Under the pieces are notes generated by a model. It was not told the origin of the DNA. It made no database searches and saw only the letters and a list, made by a program, of their open reading frames with translations. From contig DVIN01000050.1 in assembly GCA_018711275.1 (NCBI GenBank), positions 20,604-84,603 of the forward strand: a stretch of 64,000 bases of DNA, given 5' to 3'. Of this stretch, positions 50,721-60,250 are shown in pieces (within the stretch, counting starts at the first letter, position 1; each line of letters starts with the position of its first letter). This stretch comes from Candidatus Pullilachnospira intestinigallinarum. GTDB lineage: Bacteria; Bacillota; Clostridia; Lachnospirales; Lachnospiraceae. The position numbers and the translations under genes are program-made.

Positions 50721-50816
50721 GATTCTTATGATGGTGGGAACAGGTTCGGAACCAGGCCCGCCGTAAGGACCGAAGAAAGCGATCAGAAGTCCATAAGAGA
50801 AATGAGGAGAATAGAC

Positions 50817-51803
50817 ATGTCAAGAGTTTTGAAGTTTATCGTGAATGTCATCCTGATCATAGCGATTGCAACGGCGGCAGCGCTGCTGATTCCCACCGTT
50901 CTGGATGTGCCCATGGTCGTGGTGGATGATGTGAATATGGACACGAATCTGCCTGCGGGATCTGTTACATATGCCCGGGAAAAGAGCGCTTCCCAGGTGG
51001 AGGCAGGAGATCAGCTGGTGATCTCTCAGGACGATTCCCAGTATGTATACGAAGTGCAGTCTGTCAACGGAGAAACCTGTACCCTGGAGGATACCAGAAG
51101 CGCCGACGGGGGGACCCAGGAGATCACGCTTCCTTCCATCGTTGACGAGGTACTGATTACGATTCCTTTTATTGGATATGCTTCCATGGCGCTTCGCTCC
51201 ACGGAGGGACTGATTATCGTCGGACTGGCCGTTGTATTTGTGATTATCCTGTTTATTCTGGCTGAGATCTGGAAGAAGGATGATGACGACGAGGAAGAAA
51301 CCGACGGGGAGGACCGCGAGGAAGAAGAAGAAGAAGAAGAAGAAGAAGAAGAAGAAGAAGAGATTCCGGCCATGAGCCGTAAGGAGGCCCGCCGCCGGAA
51401 AAAGGCAGAAAGAAAGCAGGCGAAGAAAGAGGAAAAAGCCTCCGGGAAAGCGGCAGAGGATGCGGAAGAAGAGGATGACGTCCGTATCGCGGAGCCGGTG
51501 AAACGGAAAAAACGGCAGCCGGTGCCTGAGACCGGAAAAGAGCCGGATAAACTGGAACATCCCGGCGATCTGTTTGCGGAGACGGAAAACTCCATGGCCT
51601 CCGCCATCGCGGACATGATGGAACAGGATCAGCGGGAAGCGGACCCGGATACCGGGGAGGATCAGGAAGAATGGAAGCCGGCCATGCCGGTGCGGACCAA
51701 GGAGGAACTGCTGAAGAAAGCCCATGCAGACGGGGATGAACCGGAGGTGCGGGATGATGAAGTCAGCGGCGTGACATTGATTGATTACTCCGATATATTA
51801 TAG
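50817..51803 (+). CDS. Signal-peptidase-I-like membrane protein without catalytic serine
   Basis: This 328-residue protein has a membrane helix (7-27), an S26-like beta domain (VDDVNMDTNLPAGSVTYARE, AGDQLVIS, YEVQSVNG) and a second helix (about 130-152). The Ser-Met catalytic pair of signal peptidases is Asn40-Met41 and no catalytic Lys is obvious, so it is probably inactive. The cytoplasmic tail is highly charged: 15 consecutive Glu (168-182), then a Lys/Arg-rich block and an acidic end. ATG 50817 follows GAGGAGAA. Function unknown; a membrane scaffold is possible. Confidence 0.75.
   Translation: MSRVLKFIVNVILIIAIATAAALLIPTVLDVPMVVVDDVNMDTNLPAGSVTYAREKSASQVEAGDQLVISQDDSQYVYEVQSVNGETCTLEDTRSADGGTQEITLPSIVDEVLITIPFIGYASMALRSTEGLIIVGLAVVFVIILFILAEIWKKDDDDEEETDGEDREEEEEEEEEEEEEEEIPAMSRKEARRRKKAERKQAKKEEKASGKAAEDAEEEDDVRIAEPVKRKKRQPVPETGKEPDKLEHPGDLFAETENSMASAIADMMEQDQREADPDTGEDQEEWKPAMPVRTKEELLKKAHADGDEPEVRDDEVSGVTLIDYSDIL
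51321..51359 (+). repeat. (GAA)13 microsatellite in coding sequence
   Basis: Thirteen perfect GAA units, flanked by GAG codons, code for the poly-Glu run. Length change by multiples of three would keep the frame. Confidence 0.98.
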
Positions 51804-51812
51804 GAAAGAATT

Positions 51813-51888
51813 CTTCCGCCGGTCAGGGAGAACCAGTGACGGCGGAAGATGCGAAGCCCCGTGGGAGATGAAAAAGTCCCCATGGGGC
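51813..51888 (+). terminator. Tandem hairpins after the signal-peptidase-like gene
   Basis: CTTCCGCCG (51813-51821) pairs with CGGCGGAAG (51840-51848). GCCCCGTGGG (51856-51865) pairs with CCCCATGGGGC (51878-51888) with one wobble and one bulge, followed by ATTGTATT. No perfect T run exists, but together they probably end transcription before the S10 promoter. Confidence 0.6.
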
Positions 51889-51926
51889 ATTGTATTAAAA
51901 AAAGAACAATTTTTCTTCGAAAGGGC

Positions 51927-51955
51927 TTGAAATTGGCAGGGAAATCCTGTATACT
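51927..51955 (+). promoter_or_regulatory. Main promoter of the S10-spc ribosomal operon
   Basis: TTGAAA (51927-51932), 17-base spacer, TATACT (51950-51955). It gives a leader of about 225 bases before rpsJ. No other strong promoter is visible until adk. Confidence 0.85.
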
Positions 51956-51961
51956 GCTAGA

Positions 51962-52187
51962 TGTTGTGACATTGATAGCTATGAAGCGTGAGGTTGCTGC
52001 ACATGATGCAGGTTTTTCCGTGGAGCGAATGTCAAGTTATGAAACTGGCGACAAGTCACTGTATACAGATTCATCAGGTCCGCCAAGGAGCGGAAACACG
52101 TGTGTAAATCCGCAGGACACACACGGAGGAGTGTACAGTCACCGCTTGTCGTGCTCGTAAAAGTACGAAAAGGAGGCGACTTTTTTT
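51962..52187 (+). promoter_or_regulatory. Structured mRNA leader of the S10 operon
   Basis: The leader can fold into one long helix: CGACAAG (52049-52055) with CTTGTCG (52145-52151) and ACTGTATAC (52058-52066) with GTGTACAGT (52131-52139). It encloses two hairpins, CCGC/GCGG (52080-52083/52090-52093) and CGTGTGT/ACACACG (52099-52105/52119-52125). Such a multibranch fold suggests a ribosomal-protein autoregulatory leader, as known for S10 operons; which protein binds cannot be told. No ORF is supported in it. Confidence 0.65.
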
Positions 52188-52505
52188 ATGGCAAGTCAAG
52201 TAATGAGAATCACACTGAAAGCGTATGATCACCAGCTGGTGGACGCATCCGCGAGCAAAATCATCGAAACTGTAAAAAAGAACGGATCTACGGTGAGCGG
52301 ACCGGTGCCGCTGCCCACGAAGAAAGAGGTTGTTACCATTCTGCGTGCGGTACACAAGTACAAAGATTCCAGAGAGCAGTTCGAGCAGAGAACTCATAAA
52401 AGACTGATCGATATCATCGCGCCGACACAGAAAACTGTGGATGCTCTGGCAAGACTGGAGATGCCGGCAGGTGTTTACATCGATATCAAGATGAAAAACA
52501 AATAA
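52188..52505 (+). CDS. rpsJ: 30S ribosomal protein S10
   Basis: This 105-residue protein has the S10 signature: [32 protein letters not shown] and [20 protein letters not shown]. It is part of the 30S head and, in many bacteria, a NusB partner in antitermination. AAAGGAGG precedes ATG 52188 by about 10 bases. First gene of the operon. Confidence 0.98.
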   Translation: MASQVMRITLKAYDHQLVDASASKIIETVKKNGSTVSGPVPLPTKKEVVTILRAVHKYKDSREQFEQRTHKRLIDIIAPTQKTVDALARLEMPAGVYIDIKMKNK

Positions 52506-52637
52506 TTTTCATCGAAAGGCAACTAATCCTGAAGGGTTTGATATAGAAGTAATGTAGCTTGCATTCCACTTATATCGGCTGTTCTAGGATGAACATCGAA
52601 AGATGTTCCGCTGTAGATTAAGCAGGAGGTAAAAAGA
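52506..52637 (+). other. Structured interval between rpsJ and rplC
   Basis: A 132-base gap, long for this operon, contains the perfect hairpin GAACATC-GAAA-GATGTTC (52591-52608) with a GNRA tetraloop, about 20 bases before the rplC ribosome site. It may be a translation-level control element. No gene is seen. Confidence 0.5.
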
Positions 52638-53273
52638 ATGAAAAAAGCAATCTTAGCTACAAAAGTTGGAATGACTCAGATTTTCAACGAAGACGGAGTT
52701 CTGACTCCGGTAACTGTATTGCAGGCCGGTCCCTGCGTGGTAACACAGGTGAAGACAGAAGAAAACGACGGCTACAGTGCAGTGCAGGTGGGCTATGTTG
52801 ACAAGAGAGAAAAACTGGTCAACAAACCCATGAAGGGACAGTTTGACAAAGCAGGCGTTTCCTATAAGAGATTCGTCCGTGAGTTCCGGTTTGAGGATGC
52901 CGAGAGCTATCAGCCGGGCCAGGAAATCAAGGCCGATATCTTCGCCGCCGGAGACAAGGTAGATGCCACCGCAATCTCCAAAGGTAAAGGATTCCAGGGC
53001 GCCATCAAGAGACACGGACAGAGCAGAGGACCCATGGCACACGGTTCCAAATACCATCGTCATGCGGGATCCAACGGTGCTTCTTCCAATCCCAGCCATG
53101 TATTCAAGGGCAAAAAGATGGCAGGACACATGGGCCACGAGAAAGTGACCGTGCAGAACCTGGAGATCGTAAGAGTAGACGCCGAGAACAATCTGCTGCT
53201 GGTAAAAGGCGCTGTTCCGGGTCCGAAGAAATCCCTGGTAACCATCAAAGAGACCGTGAAGTCCGCAAAGTAA
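52638..53273 (+). CDS. rplC: 50S ribosomal protein L3
   Basis: This 211-residue protein opens [19 protein letters not shown] and has the conserved [20 protein letters not shown] loop that reaches the peptidyl-transferase centre. Standard bacterial length. CAGGAGG upstream of ATG 52638. It nucleates 50S assembly. Confidence 0.98.
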   Translation: MKKAILATKVGMTQIFNEDGVLTPVTVLQAGPCVVTQVKTEENDGYSAVQVGYVDKREKLVNKPMKGQFDKAGVSYKRFVREFRFEDAESYQPGQEIKADIFAAGDKVDATAISKGKGFQGAIKRHGQSRGPMAHGSKYHRHAGSNGASSNPSHVFKGKKMAGHMGHEKVTVQNLEIVRVDAENNLLLVKGAVPGPKKSLVTIKETVKSAK

Positions 53274-53323
53274 TTTGACGGAATCAGGCCGCGAGGCTGT
53301 ATTCTGAAAGGAGGAACACACAG

Positions 53324-53938
53324 ATGTCAAACGTATCTGTTTATAATATGGAAGGCAAAGAAGTTGGCACACTGGAGCTGAACGACGCTGTGTTCGGTGT
53401 AGAAGTAAACGAGCACCTGGTTCATCTGGCAGTTGTGCGCCAGCTGGCAAATAATCGTCAGGGTACGCAGAAAGCAAAAACCCGCTCCGAGGTAAGCGGA
53501 GGCGGAAGAAAGCCCTGGAGACAGAAAGGAACCGGCCATGCAAGACAGGGTTCCACCAGAGCACCCCAGTGGACCGGCGGCGGCGTGGTATTCGCTCCCG
53601 TTCCCAGAGACTACTCTTTCAAGATGAACAAGAAAGAGAGAAGACTGGCTCTGAAGTCCGCTCTGACCAGCAGAGTTCAGGAGAACAAGCTGGTGGTTCT
53701 GGACGAACTGAAATTAGACGCAATCAAAACCAAAGACATGCAGAACGTGCTGAATAACCTGAAGGTTGAAAAAGCCATGGTAGTGACCGATAACGAGAAT
53801 GTGATCGTATCCGCGAGAAACATCCCCAACGTGATCACCGCTTCTGTAAGCACCCTGAATGTATTTGATATTCTGAAATACAGCACAGTTGTTCTGGACA
53901 AGGCAGCTGTTGCCAACATCGAGGAGGTATACGCATAA
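53324..53938 (+). CDS. rplD: 50S ribosomal protein L4
   Basis: This 204-residue protein shows [20 protein letters not shown] and [17 protein letters not shown], the extended tunnel loop of L4, and a globular part [19 protein letters not shown]4 autoregulates the S10 operon in some bacteria, so it is one candidate ligand for the rpsJ leader. Its stop shares a base with the rplW start. Confidence 0.98.
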   Translation: MSNVSVYNMEGKEVGTLELNDAVFGVEVNEHLVHLAVVRQLANNRQGTQKAKTRSEVSGGGRKPWRQKGTGHARQGSTRAPQWTGGGVVFAPVPRDYSFKMNKKERRLALKSALTSRVQENKLVVLDELKLDAIKTKDMQNVLNNLKVEKAMVVTDNENVIVSARNIPNVITASVSTLNVFDILKYSTVVLDKAAVANIEEVYA

Positions 53939-54237
53939 TGGCTAACGTTCAATATTATGATGTAATCCTTAAACCGGTTGTAACTGAGAAGAGCATGAAC
54001 GCCATGAGCGAGAAAAAATATACCTTCCTGGTTCATCCGGAAGCCAACAAGTCTATGGTAAAAGAGGCTGTTGAGAAAATGTTCGAAGGAACAAAAGTAA
54101 AAAGCGTGAACACCATGAATCTGGACGGCAAGAAAAAACGCCGCGGATACACGGTAGGCAAAACAGCCAAGACAAAGAAAGCTGTCGTAACTCTGACTGA
54201 GGACAGCAAGGACATCGAGATCTTCGAGGGTCTGTAA
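53938..54237 (+). CDS. rplW: 50S ribosomal protein L23
   Basis: This 99-residue protein has [38 protein letters not shown] and [18 protein letters not shown]. It lies at the exit tunnel and docks SRP and trigger factor. It is translationally coupled to rplD (TAATG). Confidence 0.98.
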   Translation: MANVQYYDVILKPVVTEKSMNAMSEKKYTFLVHPEANKSMVKEAVEKMFEGTKVKSVNTMNLDGKKKRRGYTVGKTAKTKKAVVTLTEDSKDIEIFEGL

Positions 54238-54247
54238 GATGTCCACG

Positions 54248-54355
54248 GGCGGCTTGACGATCTGCGCACAGATCACAGCCTGCGGGCAGAAAGCCCGGGA
54301 AGCCGCCGGTAAGCGGAAAAAGTCGCAGAGACTTGAATGGATGAAACATCCATTC
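54248..54355 (+). promoter_or_regulatory. Three-way-junction RNA and hairpin between rplW and rplB
   Basis: GGCGGCTT (54248-54255) pairs with AAGCCGCC (54300-54307). Inside it are hairpins GATCTG-CGCA-CAGATC (54259-54274) and CGGGC-AGAAA-GCCCG (54283-54297). A separate hairpin GAATGGATG-AAA-CATCCATTC (54335-54355) follows, ending 15 bases before the rplB ribosome site. The arrangement looks like a regulatory RNA or processing site; the 149-base interval holds no gene. Confidence 0.6.
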
Positions 54356-54386
54356 TGACTATCGCTAATTGAAAGGAGAAACAACC

Positions 54387-55232
54387 ATGGGAATTAAAAC
54401 ATACAGCCCATATACACCGTCCAGAAGACATATGACCAATCTGGATTTCGCAGAGATCACCAAGACTACTCCGGAGAAATCTCTGGTGGTATCTCTGAAG
54501 AAGAATGCCGGACGTAACAACCAGGGTAAAATCACTGTAAGACATCACGGCGGCGGAAGCAGAAGAAAATACAGAATTATCGATTTCAAGAGAAGAAAAG
54601 ACGATATTCCGGCAACTGTGAAGTCCATTGAGTACGATCCCAACAGAACAGCGAACATCGCTCTGATTGCTTACGCAGACGGCGAGAAAGCATATATTCT
54701 GGCACCGGAAGGACTGAAGGTGGGAATGAAGGTTATGAACGGCGTAAACGCCGAGGTAAGACCTGGAAACTGCCTGCCTCTGTCTGCAATCCCCGTAGGT
54801 ACTATGATCCACAATGTAGAGCTTCATCCCGGAAAGGGCGGACAGCTGGTTCGTTCCGCTGGAAACGGAGCTCAGTTAATGGCTAAAGAGGGCAAATTCG
54901 CAACCTTGAGACTGCCTTCAGGAGAGATGAGAATGGTTCCCATCGACTGCCGCGCATCCATCGGTGTGGTTGGAAACGGCGAGCACAACCTGGTAACCAT
55001 CGGTAAAGCAGGACGCAAACGTCACATGGGTATCCGCCCGACCGTTCGCGGTTCCGTAATGAACCCCAACGATCATCCGCATGGTGGTGGAGAAGGAAAG
55101 ACCGGTATCGGTCGTCCGGGTCCGTGTACACCGTGGGGCAAACCTGCTCTTGGCCTGAAGACCAGAAAGAAAAACAAACAGTCCAATAAATATATCGTAA
55201 GAAGAAGAGACGGTAAAACGTTAGCGAAATAA
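54387..55232 (+). CDS. rplB: 50S ribosomal protein L2
   Basis: This 281-residue protein has [39 protein letters not shown], and the C-terminal [20 protein letters not shown] with [19 protein letters not shown], containing the conserved His of the peptidyl-transferase region. ATG 54387 follows GAAAGGAGA; the frame begins six codons earlier without use. Confidence 0.98.
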   Translation: MGIKTYSPYTPSRRHMTNLDFAEITKTTPEKSLVVSLKKNAGRNNQGKITVRHHGGGSRRKYRIIDFKRRKDDIPATVKSIEYDPNRTANIALIAYADGEKAYILAPEGLKVGMKVMNGVNAEVRPGNCLPLSAIPVGTMIHNVELHPGKGGQLVRSAGNGAQLMAKEGKFATLRLPSGEMRMVPIDCRASIGVVGNGEHNLVTIGKAGRKRHMGIRPTVRGSVMNPNDHPHGGGEGKTGIGRPGPCTPWGKPALGLKTRKKNKQSNKYIVRRRDGKTLAK

Positions 55233-55246
55233 AGGAGGTTACGCGA

Positions 55247-55528
55247 ATGGCTCGTTCACTGAAAAAAGGACCTTTTGCAGATGCAAGCTTACTGAAAAAA
55301 GTTGATGCGATGAATGCTGCAGGAGATAAGACAGTTATTAAAACCTGGTCCCGTCGTTCCACAATTTTCCCTTCCTTCGTAGGACACACAATCGCTGTTC
55401 ATGATGGAAGAAAGCATGTGCCGGTATACATCACCGAGGACATGGTAGGACACAAACTGGGTGAGTTCGTTGCTACGAGAACTTACCGTGGACATGGAAA
55501 AGACGAGAAAAGATCAGGTGTTCGTTAA
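55247..55528 (+). CDS. rpsS: 30S ribosomal protein S19
   Basis: This 93-residue protein opens [19 protein letters not shown] and contains [20 protein letters not shown] and [17 protein letters not shown], all S19 hallmarks. It sits in the 30S head next to S13. AAAGGAGG lies upstream of ATG 55247. Confidence 0.98.
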   Translation: MARSLKKGPFADASLLKKVDAMNAAGDKTVIKTWSRRSTIFPSFVGHTIAVHDGRKHVPVYITEDMVGHKLGEFVATRTYRGHGKDEKRSGVR

Positions 55529-55559
55529 TAGGCCCTAGCTTGAAAGGAGGATTTTAGTC

Positions 55560-55946
55560 ATGGCAAAAGGACATAGAAGCCAGATTAAAAGAGCAAGAAA
55601 TGCTAATAAAGATACCAGACCGTCTGCTAAATTATCCTACGCAAGAATGTCCGTACAGAAAGCTTGTTATGTACTGGATGTGATCCGCGGCAAGGATGTG
55701 CAGACCGCTCTGGGAATCCTGACATATAACCCCAGATACGCTTCCGGCGTTATCAAAAAATTACTGGAGTCCGCAGTTGCGAACGCCGAGAACAACAACG
55801 GATTGAGTGCTGAGAATCTTTACATTGCCGAGTGCTATGCCAACAAGGCACCGACGATGAAGAGAATCAGACCGAGAGCGCAGGGTAGAGCATACAGAAT
55901 TGAGAAGAGAACAAGTCATATCTCTATCGTGCTGGATGAAAGATAA
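55560..55946 (+). CDS. rplV: 50S ribosomal protein L22
   Basis: This 128-residue protein has SAKLSYARMSVQKACYVLDV and the tunnel loop PTMKRIRPRAQGRAYRIEKR followed by TSHISIVLDE. It lines the exit tunnel. GAAAGGAGG is upstream. Confidence 0.98.
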   Translation: MAKGHRSQIKRARNANKDTRPSAKLSYARMSVQKACYVLDVIRGKDVQTALGILTYNPRYASGVIKKLLESAVANAENNNGLSAENLYIAECYANKAPTMKRIRPRAQGRAYRIEKRTSHISIVLDER

Positions 55947-55961
55947 TTAAGGAGGGTAATC

Positions 55962-56618
55962 ATGGGACAGAAAGTTAATCCGCATGGACTTAGAGTCGGC
56001 ATCATCAAAGACTGGGATTCCAGATGGTACGCAGAAAAAGATTTTGCTGACAACCTGGTAGAAGACTACAATATCAGAAAATTCCTGAAGAAGAAACTGT
56101 ACAGCGCCGGTGTTTCCAAGATCGAGATCGAGAGAGCTTCCGAGCGTGTGAAAATCACTATCTACACCGCAAAACCGGGCGTTGTGATCGGAAAAGGCGG
56201 AGCAGAGATCGAGAAGACCAAAAAAGAGCTTCAGAACTACACCGACAAGAAGCTGATCGTTGATATCAAAGAAGTGAAGAGACCGGACAGAGACGCGCAG
56301 CTGGTAGCTGAGAACATCGCACTGCAGCTGGAGAACCGTATCTCCTTCCGCCGCGCCATGAAATCTGCAATGCAGAGAACCATGAAAGCCGGAGCAAAAG
56401 GTATCAAGACCTCCGTATCCGGACGTCTTGGTGGAGCCGATATGGCCCGTACCGAGTTCTACAGCGAGGGCAATATCCCGCTGCAGACACTGAGAGCAGA
56501 TATTGACTATGGCTTCGCAGAGGCAGATACCACTTACGGAAAAGTAGGTGTGAAAGCCTGGGTTTACAACGGCGAAGTTCTTCCCACCAAAGGATCTAAG
56601 GAAGGGAGCGATAAATAA
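55962..56618 (+). CDS. rpsC: 30S ribosomal protein S3
   Basis: This 218-residue protein has [19 protein letters not shown], the KH-domain loop [20 protein letters not shown], and [13 protein letters not shown] at the end. It guards the mRNA entry channel. AAGGAGG is upstream. Confidence 0.98.
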   Translation: MGQKVNPHGLRVGIIKDWDSRWYAEKDFADNLVEDYNIRKFLKKKLYSAGVSKIEIERASERVKITIYTAKPGVVIGKGGAEIEKTKKELQNYTDKKLIVDIKEVKRPDRDAQLVAENIALQLENRISFRRAMKSAMQRTMKAGAKGIKTSVSGRLGGADMARTEFYSEGNIPLQTLRADIDYGFAEADTTYGKVGVKAWVYNGEVLPTKGSKEGSDK

Positions 56619-56620
56619 TT

Positions 56621-57058
56621 ATGTTAATGCCTAAGAGAGTAAAACGTCGTAAACAGTTCCGCGGAACCATGAGAGGAAAAGCGTTAAGAGGAAATAAAAT
56701 CAGCTACGGTGAGTTCGGTCTGGTGGCTATGGAGCCCTGCTGGATCAAATCCAACCAGATCGAGGCTGCCCGTGTTGCCATGACCCGTTATATCAAACGT
56801 GGCGGTAAAGTTTGGATCAAGATTTTCCCGGACAAACCGGTTACAGCAAAACCCGCCGAGACCCGTATGGGATCCGGAAAGGGTGCTCTGGAGTACTGGG
56901 TAGCAGTTGTAAAACCCGGCCGTGTGATGTTTGAGATCGCCGGCGTTCCGGAAGAAACTGCGAAAGAGGCACTTCGTCTCGCTATGCACAAGTTACCCTG
57001 CAAATGCAAAATCGCTTCTCGCGAGGATTTAGAAGGCGGTGAAAACAGTGAAAATTAA
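56621..57058 (+). CDS. rplP: 50S ribosomal protein L16
   Basis: This 145-residue protein opens [15 protein letters not shown] and contains [20 protein letters not shown] and [20 protein letters not shown]. It lies near the A-site tRNA. It overlaps rpmC by 11 bases. Confidence 0.98.
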   Translation: MLMPKRVKRRKQFRGTMRGKALRGNKISYGEFGLVAMEPCWIKSNQIEAARVAMTRYIKRGGKVWIKIFPDKPVTAKPAETRMGSGKGALEYWVAVVKPGRVMFEIAGVPEETAKEALRLAMHKLPCKCKIASREDLEGGENSEN

Positions 57059-57254
57059 GAGTTATGTAGAAGGTTTAAAAGGAAAGACAGCTGTGGAATT
57101 ACAGGAAGAATTAGTAGCTGCGAAGAAAGAGCTGTTCAACCTCAGATTCCAGAACGCGACCAATCAGCTGGAGAACACCAGCAGAATCAAAGAAGTTCGC
57201 AGAAATATTGCCAGAATTCAGACCGTAATCGCTGAGAAGGCGAATGTTCAGTAA
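57048..57254 (+). CDS. rpmC: 50S ribosomal protein L29
   Basis: This 68-residue protein has [20 protein letters not shown] and [21 protein letters not shown] 57048 is preferred over GTG 57039 because the purine-rich AAGGCGGTGA upstream then has proper spacing and the product starts MKIKSY. It is part of the tunnel exit. Confidence 0.95.
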   Translation: MKIKSYVEGLKGKTAVELQEELVAAKKELFNLRFQNATNQLENTSRIKEVRRNIARIQTVIAEKANVQ

Positions 57255-57275
57255 TCCAGGAAGGAGATCGTAACC

Positions 57276-57530
57276 GTGGAAAGAAATCTTAGAAAAACAC
57301 GTGTTGGTAAAGTAGTCAGCAACAAGATGGATAAAACGATTGTTGTTGCGATCGAAGACCATGTGAAACATCCTCTTTACAAGAAGATCGTGAAGAGAAC
57401 TTATAAACTGAAAGCACATGACGAGCAGAATCAGTGCAGCATCGGCGATACCGTCAAAGTGATGGAGACCAGACCGCTGTCCAAGGACAAGAGATGGAGA
57501 CTGGTTGAGATCGTTGAGAAAGTGAAATAA
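57276..57530 (+). CDS. rpsQ: 30S ribosomal protein S17
   Basis: This 84-residue OB-fold protein has [20 protein letters not shown] and the [20 protein letters not shown] motif. It starts at GTG 57276 after AAGGAGA. Confidence 0.98.
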   Translation: MERNLRKTRVGKVVSNKMDKTIVVAIEDHVKHPLYKKIVKRTYKLKAHDEQNQCSIGDTVKVMETRPLSKDKRWRLVEIVEKVK

Positions 57531-57563
57531 CGCATCGGAAATTCGTGAAGGAGGAATACCAGC

Positions 57564-57932
57564 ATGATTCAGCAGGAGAGTAGACTGAGAGTTGCTGATA
57601 ACACCGGAGCAAAAGAGATTCTGTGCATCCGTGTTATGGGCGGTTCCGTTAGAAGATATGCAAACATCGGTGATGTGATCGTTGCTACGGTCAAAGATGC
57701 AACACCAGGCGGCGTTGTCAAAAAAGGTGATGTGGTAAAAGCTGTTGTGGTTCGTACCGTAAAAGGTGTGCGCCGGAAAGACGGTTCCTACATCAAATTT
57801 GATGAAAATGCTGCAGTAATCATTAAAGATGACAAGACCCCCAGGGGAACCCGTATCTTTGGGCCGGTTGCAAGAGAGCTTCGTGAGAAACAGTTCATGA
57901 GAATTGTGTCTCTGGCTCCCGAAGTATTATAA
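57564..57932 (+). CDS. rplN: 50S ribosomal protein L14
   Basis: This 122-residue protein has [40 protein letters not shown] and [20 protein letters not shown], the L14 signature set. AAGGAGG is upstream. Confidence 0.98.
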   Translation: MIQQESRLRVADNTGAKEILCIRVMGGSVRRYANIGDVIVATVKDATPGGVVKKGDVVKAVVVRTVKGVRRKDGSYIKFDENAAVIIKDDKTPRGTRIFGPVARELREKQFMRIVSLAPEVL

Positions 57933-57944
57933 GGAGGTAACCTG

Positions 57945-58250
57945 ATGGCAACGTTAAAGATTAAAAAAGGCGATACTGTCAAAGTGATTGCCGGTAAAGA
58001 TAAAGACAAAGAAGGCAAAGTACTTTCCATCAAGGACGGCAAGGCGATTGTTGAGGGCATCAACATGGTAACCAAGCACGCAAAGCCTTCTATGAGCAAT
58101 CAGCAGGGCGGCATCATCAACAAGGAAGCCCCCATCGACCTGTCCAACCTGATGGTGATGTATAAAGGAAAAGCCACTCGTGTAGGCTTCAAGGTAGAGG
58201 ACGGAAAGAAAGTCCGCATTGCCAAGAGCACCGGCGAAGTGATCGATTAA
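57945..58250 (+). CDS. rplX: 50S ribosomal protein L24
   Basis: This 101-residue protein has the KOW motif [20 protein letters not shown] and [12 protein letters not shown]. It is an assembly initiator near the tunnel exit. AAGGAGG precedes ATG 57945. Confidence 0.98.
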   Translation: MATLKIKKGDTVKVIAGKDKDKEGKVLSIKDGKAIVEGINMVTKHAKPSMSNQQGGIINKEAPIDLSNLMVMYKGKATRVGFKVEDGKKVRIAKSTGEVID

Positions 58251-58272
58251 TTGAGAGAGGAGGCAGCAAAAA

Positions 58273-58812
58273 GTGAGCAGACTGAAAGAAATGTACAAAA
58301 ATGAGATCGTAGATGCTATGGTCAAAAAGTTTGGATATAAAAATACTATGGAAGTGCCAAAACTCGAGAAGATCGTGATCAACATGGGTGTTGGCGAGGC
58401 CAAAGAAAATGCCAAGATTCTGGATTCCGCTGTGAAGGATCTGGCTGCCATCACAGGACAGAAACCGGTTCTGACCAAGGCAAAAAAATCTGTAGCCAAC
58501 TTCAAGATCCGTGAAGGAATGCCCATCGGCTGCAAGGTTACCCTGAGAGGGGAGAGAATGTACGAGTTCGCAGACCGCCTGATTAACCTGGCTCTGCCGC
58601 GTGTACGTGACTTCCGTGGGGTAAACCCGAACGCATTCGACGGAAGAGGAAACTATGCGCTGGGTATCAAAGAACAGCTGATTTTCCCCGAAATTGAGTA
58701 CGATAAGGTTGATAAGGTAAGGGGTATGGACGTCATCTTCGTTACAACCGCGAAGACCGACGAGGAAGCCCGCGAGTTACTGACATTATTCAACATGCCG
58801 TTTTCAAAGTAA
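58273..58812 (+). CDS. rplE: 50S ribosomal protein L5
   Basis: This 179-residue protein has [39 protein letters not shown] and the P-site loop [18 protein letters not shown]. It contacts 5S rRNA. Start is GTG 58273 after GAGGAGG. Confidence 0.98.
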   Translation: MSRLKEMYKNEIVDAMVKKFGYKNTMEVPKLEKIVINMGVGEAKENAKILDSAVKDLAAITGQKPVLTKAKKSVANFKIREGMPIGCKVTLRGERMYEFADRLINLALPRVRDFRGVNPNAFDGRGNYALGIKEQLIFPEIEYDKVDKVRGMDVIFVTTAKTDEEARELLTLFNMPFSK

Positions 58813-58833
58813 TAAATTAGGAGGGAAAGATTC

Positions 58834-59019
58834 ATGGCTAAGACAGCAATGAAAATCAAACAGCAGCGCAAAGCAAAGTTCTCCACAAGAGAATATAACC
58901 GTTGTAGAATCTGTGGTCGTCCACATGCTTATCTGAGAAAATACGGAATCTGCAGAATCTGCTTCCGTGAGTTGGCATATAAGGGACAGATCCCGGGCGT
59001 TAAGAAGGCAAGCTGGTAG
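58834..59019 (+). CDS. rpsN: 30S ribosomal protein S14, zinc-ribbon type
   Basis: This 61-residue protein carries two CxxC pairs (CRICGRPH and CRICFREL), marking the zinc-binding type Z form found in Gram-positives. GGAGGG precedes ATG 58834. Confidence 0.98.
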   Translation: MAKTAMKIKQQRKAKFSTREYNRCRICGRPHAYLRKYGICRICFRELAYKGQIPGVKKASW

Positions 59020-59044
59020 GATTTAGAAGGGAGGCAAATTCGAA

Positions 59045-59446
59045 ATGACAATGAGCGATCCGATTGCAGATATGCTTACAAGAATCCGTAACGCAAATAC
59101 TGCGAAACACGATACAGTGGATGTTCCTGCATCCAAGATGAAACTCGCTATCGCGGACATCCTGGTAAATGAGGGATATATTGCGAAATACGATATCGTA
59201 GAGGATGGAAACTTCAAGACCATCCGCATCACCCTGAAATACGGCGCAGACAAGAATGAGAAGATCATCACCGGACTGAAGAGAATCTCCAAACCGGGTC
59301 TTCGTATCTACGCCGGCAGCGAGGAACTGCCGAAAGTACTGGGCGGTCTGGGAATTGCCATTCTTTCCACCAACCAGGGAGTTATCACCGATAAAGAGGC
59401 AAGAAAGCTGCATGTAGGCGGCGAAGTTCTGGCATTTGTTTGGTAG
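59045..59446 (+). CDS. rpsH: 30S ribosomal protein S8
   Basis: This 133-residue protein has [35 protein letters not shown] and [20 protein letters not shown]. It binds the 16S central domain and represses the spc operon in E. coli. ATG 59045 or ATG 59051 may start it; the first is used. It is followed by an unusual repeat-bearing gap. Confidence 0.97.
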   Translation: MTMSDPIADMLTRIRNANTAKHDTVDVPASKMKLAIADILVNEGYIAKYDIVEDGNFKTIRITLKYGADKNEKIITGLKRISKPGLRIYAGSEELPKVLGGLGIAILSTNQGVITDKEARKLHVGGEVLAFVW

Positions 59447-59456
59447 GCTGCGAACA

Positions 59457-59630
59457 CTTAGCGAATTCGAGCCGCAGGCGAAGAATGAGGTTAGTGAGAG
59501 CGCCCTTCCCGACCCTTAGCGAAGCCGAGCCGCAGGCGAAAGCTGAGCTTAGTGGAGAGAAGATACCTTACCGCAGGCGAAAGCTGAGCTTAGCGGAGGG
59601 AAGTTACCTTGCCGCGGAAGCGGCGAAAGC
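59457..59630 (+). repeat. Imperfect tandem repeat insertion between rpsH and rplF
   Basis: Three copies share the core CCGCAGGCGAA: core starts at 59472, 59530 and 59571. Copies 2 and 3 are identical for 23 bases (59530-59552 and 59571-59593). Copies 1 and 2 also share CTTAGCGAA before the core (59457 and 59515). A GCCGC/GCGGC hairpin (59611-59624) closes the tract. The frame 59440-59673 is open, but it has no family resemblance and its codons follow the repeats. The gap rpsH-rplF is 247 bases where about 20 is normal. Confidence 0.9.
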
Positions 59631-59693
59631 AACTGAAAACAGAGAGGAAGCATATTCTTCTCCGAAAATTTAAGTTAAACAGGAGGAAATGGT

Positions 59694-60233
59694 ATGTCAC
59701 GTATCGGAAGACTGCCAGTAGTTATTCCCGAGGGAGTAACTGTAGAAGTTAAGGAAAACAATTATGTAGTAGTAAAAGGTTCCAAGGGAACCCTTGAGAG
59801 AGCGCTGCCCACAGAGATGAGCATCAAGGTTGAGGATGGTCATGTGATCGTTACAAGACCCAGTGATCTGAAGAAGATGAAATCTCTGCATGGTCTGACC
59901 AGAACTCTGATCCAGAACATGGTTACCGGTGTAAGCCAGGGCTATGAGAAAACTCTGGAAGTAAACGGAGTTGGTTACAGAGCAGCAAAACAGGGTAAGA
60001 AGCTGGTTCTCTCCTTAGGATATTCTCATCCGGTTGAAATGGAAGATCCGGAAGGATTGGAAACAACTGTTGACGGAAACAAGATCGTTGTAAAAGGCAT
60101 CAGCAAAGAGAAGGTTGGCCAGTATGCCGCCGAGATCAGAGAGAAGAGAAGACCGGAACCCTACAAGGGCAAAGGTATCAAGTATGCTGATGAGGTTATC
60201 AGACGTAAAGTTGGTAAGACTGGTAAGAAATAA
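59694..60233 (+). CDS. rplF: 50S ribosomal protein L6
   Basis: This 179-residue protein has [38 protein letters not shown] and [19 protein letters not shown], the L6 C-terminal signature. CAGGAGG is upstream of ATG 59694. Confidence 0.98.
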   Translation: MSRIGRLPVVIPEGVTVEVKENNYVVVKGSKGTLERALPTEMSIKVEDGHVIVTRPSDLKKMKSLHGLTRTLIQNMVTGVSQGYEKTLEVNGVGYRAAKQGKKLVLSLGYSHPVEMEDPEGLETTVDGNKIVVKGISKEKVGQYAAEIREKRRPEPYKGKGIKYADEVIRRKVGKTGKK

Positions 60234-60250
60234 TTAAGGAGAGTGTGAAA

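Noticed and set aside
51026..51725. Reverse-strand frames with poly-Phe or poly-Ser over the (GAA) tract
   Set aside because: Low-complexity translation of a microsatellite; no start signal.
59440..59673. 77-codon open frame in the repeat tract between rpsH and rplF
   Set aside because: Its sequence follows the tandem DNA repeats, it overlaps the rpsH end, lacks a ribosome site, and resembles no protein family.
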